A stretch of DNA of 8,666 nt from an uncultured Eubacteriales bacterium (GTDB taxonomy: Bacteria; Bacillota; Clostridia; Oscillospirales; Acutalibacteraceae), in the NCBI GenBank assembly GCA_934729465.1, contig CAKVEP010000012.1, positions 1 to 8,666 of the forward strand. The letters are read 5' to 3'. A program made the position numbers and the translations under genes. The notes beneath the pieces are model-generated. The model worked only from the letters and a program-made list of their open reading frames with translations. It was not told where the DNA came from and did no database searches. Within the stretch, counting starts at the first letter, position 1. The number at the start of each line of letters is the position of its first letter. Below, piece after piece: positions 6,840 through 8,666 of the stretch.

Positions 6840-8408
6840 TTAATATAAAATTTGTCTTGAATCAACATCATAATTTATTCCTGCATTAGACCCCGCAAAC
6901 GTTCCGCCATATGCAGCGCCTCCTAAAGCTCCTTTTTTAATTACAGTAAGCTCAACATTTTTTACGCTTTTATTAGGACAAGGTATTTCATATTCACAGA
7001 ATTTTAAATTTGTTCCGCCTTCTCCTTCATATTCAGTAGTATAATTGTTTTGTTCATCCTTTATAAAACTATTGTTAAGAATTTTCGTTTCTGTTTTACC
7101 ATTCTTATAATTGACCTTGGCAACTAATTGATACTCGTTATAATTTTTGTCAGATGGGTAAAGCAGACTAACTGTTAATTTTTCATCTTCTGCAGAAGTA
7201 TTCGGACCAAAATTATCTCTCACTTGTAATGTTATTCTTGAAATTAAAACGTAATACACATTATTATTAATGTCTGTTATTTTTAATTTTACTTTGTCGT
7301 AGAAATTAGAATTAAATTTAACGTTGTATTGTCCTGACTCTACCTTATCAATAGTCACGGCTTTCCTCGGAACATCAACTGCTTCCACCGATTTAAACTC
7401 AGATGAATAAGCACTACTTTTAATGGATATCTTATCTTCAAGTAAATACGTTTCAAAAACAGTTGGATTTTCTAATGTGCTTCCTGAAATATCTTTCGTG
7501 TTACTAAAGAAAGTTGGGTCCCAAAACATTGGAAAATATTTGTATCCATCTGCAACTCCCACAGTTATGTCTTGATAAGAATTTAATTCGTCATTATAAA
7601 TTGTTAGTCTAAATTCTCTATCTCCGTTTGTTGAAATTGAATTTTTTCCGCTAACTGCTCCAGTTGGGTCAACAGTTACTCTCTTTTCAAACAAATATTT
7701 CATTTTATCTTTTGATTCTTGAAACTCTTGAGTTTCCTTTATGGATTCAAAATCTTTAGTCCAGCAAAAATAATAATTTTCAGAATTATTTGAGCCGGTC
7801 TGTTTTGTTATGTCGTATTTTGTTTTATTGTCTGTGTCATCAATCAAAGTTGACGATTTAACATAATTTATATCATAGCTTCCGTCACTGTTTCTTCCGG
7901 TTAATCCATCGATTTTATGATAATAAAAGCCTGAATTTTCATCTGTCCAAACAAAATAAACGCTTCCATTAAATCTTGAATAATCTTCATCATTTCCGCC
8001 TGCAGTCAGCTGAGGGGTTAACGAAAGATGATTGTAGCCGCTATTTACAGCCATGTCAAACTTAACATTGAACTTGTAATTATTTTCAACATGCTCGCTC
8101 AAAGAAATGTCTGCCGGAGTATCACCGTTCGCCCTTAACGACACATTTTTATTTTCTGACAAAAGTTTAACTTCAATATTATATTGTCCATCATCAGTAA
8201 AAAAGCGGTCTTTGTCACTTCCGGTCCAGTTGTCTCCATTGACTATTACATCATCAACCGTAATCTCGGGATTATACGAATTACAATCAATAGAAAATTC
8301 ATAACTTCCGCTTCCAAAATCTTCAGCAAAAATTTTGCTCGGATTCATGGTAAAAATCATGCCGAAAACCGTAAGCACTGCTGTTGCTTGCTTTAATTTA
8401 AAATTCAT
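6840..8408 (-). CDS. Secreted protein of unknown family, first gene of the sortase operon
   Basis: The product is 522 residues and I do not recognise its family. Residues 1-28 form a signal peptide (basic start, hydrophobic stretch ATAVLTVFGMIFTM, cleavage probably after KIFA). The mature part is acidic and rich in Tyr, Asn, Asp and Ser, with alternating polar and hydrophobic stretches typical of beta-sheet extracellular domains; residues about 350-395 look like an Ig-like strand set. There are four cysteines, C42, C215, C471 and C477. The last two are in the form CEYEIPC, so a local disulfide is possible. The C-terminus has a Gly/Ala-rich stretch (GALGGAAYGGTFAGSNAG, 493-510) and ends in QILY, with no membrane segment, sorting signal or basic tail. 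It should therefore be exported but not anchored by itself. The ATG at 8408 has GAGGTG seven bases upstream (8416-8421). It lies 15 bases before the wall-anchored protein gene and is surely co-transcribed with it. A role as surface partner or secreted effector is inference. Confidence 0.9.
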   Translation of the reverse strand: MNFKLKQATAVLTVFGMIFTMNPSKIFAEDFGSGSYEFSIDCNSYNPEITVDDVIVNGDNWTGSDKDRFFTDDGQYNIEVKLLSENKNVSLRANGDTPADISLSEHVENNYKFNVKFDMAVNSGYNHLSLTPQLTAGGNDEDYSRFNGSVYFVWTDENSGFYYHKIDGLTGRNSDGSYDINYVKSSTLIDDTDNKTKYDITKQTGSNNSENYYFCWTKDFESIKETQEFQESKDKMKYLFEKRVTVDPTGAVSGKNSISTNGDREFRLTIYNDELNSYQDITVGVADGYKYFPMFWDPTFFSNTKDISGSTLENPTVFETYLLEDKISIKSSAYSSEFKSVEAVDVPRKAVTIDKVESGQYNVKFNSNFYDKVKLKITDINNNVYYVLISRITLQVRDNFGPNTSAEDEKLTVSLLYPSDKNYNEYQLVAKVNYKNGKTETKILNNSFIKDEQNNYTTEYEGEGGTNLKFCEYEIPCPNKSVKNVELTVIKKGALGGAAYGGTFAGSNAGINYDVDSRQILY

Positions 8409-8442
8409 TCAAAAACACCTCATTTATTTTTAGATGTATATT

Positions 8443-8471
8443 ATAATAATATTTTTTCGAAAATAAGTCAA
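8443..8471 (-). promoter_or_regulatory. Sigma-A type promoter of the operon
   Basis: On the minus strand the -35 box TTGACT (8466-8471) is followed after 17 bases by TATTAT (8443-8448). An overlapping TATAAT at 8440-8445 would give a 20-base spacer and is less likely. Transcription would begin near 8436, leaving a leader of under 30 bases that carries the GAGGTG ribosome binding site at 8416-8421. No operator-like inverted repeat is evident around it. Confidence 0.75.
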
Positions 8472-8598
8472 GTGTTTTTGTGGAAAATACTGATTATTTT
8501 GTTTTTATATATGTTTATTTTTTATTAAGTTTCATTGTTTATGTACGATAATTATTTTTATAATAACCCACAGTGTTTCAATTTTCCATAATAAGCAT

Positions 8599-8617
8599 CC
8601 CCCAGCCTAGCTGGGGG
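8599..8617. other. GC-rich hairpin in the right margin
   Basis: CCCCCAGC (8599-8606) pairs perfectly with GCTGGGGG (8610-8617) around the loop CTA. The plus strand continues TATTTCTTT, so it could terminate a plus-strand transcript, but no plus-strand gene is seen to its left. A second short stem, GGGC-GAA-GCCC, follows at 8630-8640. This GC-rich block contrasts with the AT-rich DNA from 8409 to 8590, in which, apart from the promoter and ribosome binding site, I see nothing. Confidence 0.6.
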
Positions 8618-8666
8618 TATTTCTTTAACGGGCGAAGCCCTGTACTACTAGCCGCCTCTAAAGGAG

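Noticed and set aside
251..8408. Heme-uptake (isd) or class C pilus locus
   Set aside because: No NEAT-type domain, ABC transporter, heme oxygenase, pilin motif or class C sortase was found; the sortase has the class B TLSTC context.

Overview
The window is AT-rich. All four genes lie on the minus strand with strong AGGAGG/GAGGTG-type ribosome binding sites. The proteins carry Gram-positive signal peptides and C-terminal wall-sorting regions, and one is a class B sortase. The domain set of the largest protein (X2-like, MBG-like and related Ig-like modules) is typical of surface proteins of anaerobic Clostridia. I infer a low-G+C Bacillota, probably class Clostridia; the species cannot be told from the sequence.

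Layout in the direction of transcription (right to left). The right margin (about 8580-8666) holds two GC-rich hairpins unlike the AT-rich DNA beside them, possibly the end of a neighbouring mobile element. A promoter at 8443-8471 drives a 522-residue secreted protein with no wall anchor and no family I recognise (8408-6840). Fifteen bases later comes a 222-residue wall-anchored protein with one small Ig-like domain and the sorting signal NPNTE (6824-6156). An intrinsic terminator (6145-6124) separates it from a class B sortase (6098-5313). A new promoter (5217-5189) then drives a 1625-residue modular surface protein (5128-251) that ends in an SQKTD-type sorting region. Its gene closes with a terminator at 240-216. 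The left margin (1-110) holds two more hairpins and a minus-strand Shine-Dalgarno-like sequence pointing off the left edge.

How the parts may work together. The sortase is the only enzyme here. The two proteins with C-terminal sorting regions are its likely substrates, and both carry an acidic residue (E or D) after the threonine where most class B and Clostridia-type signals carry G, N or S. The 522-residue protein has no anchor, yet it is the promoter-proximal gene of the operon. It could be held at the surface by one of the anchored proteins or be released. The locus therefore reads as a self-contained surface-display cassette: one dedicated sortase, a short anchored protein, a very large repeat-built stalk or adhesin, and an unanchored secreted partner. 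The terminator before the sortase and the separate promoter for the large protein suggest that enzyme and substrates are made in different amounts. The acidic sorting motifs and the orphan secreted protein are the least explained parts of the window.
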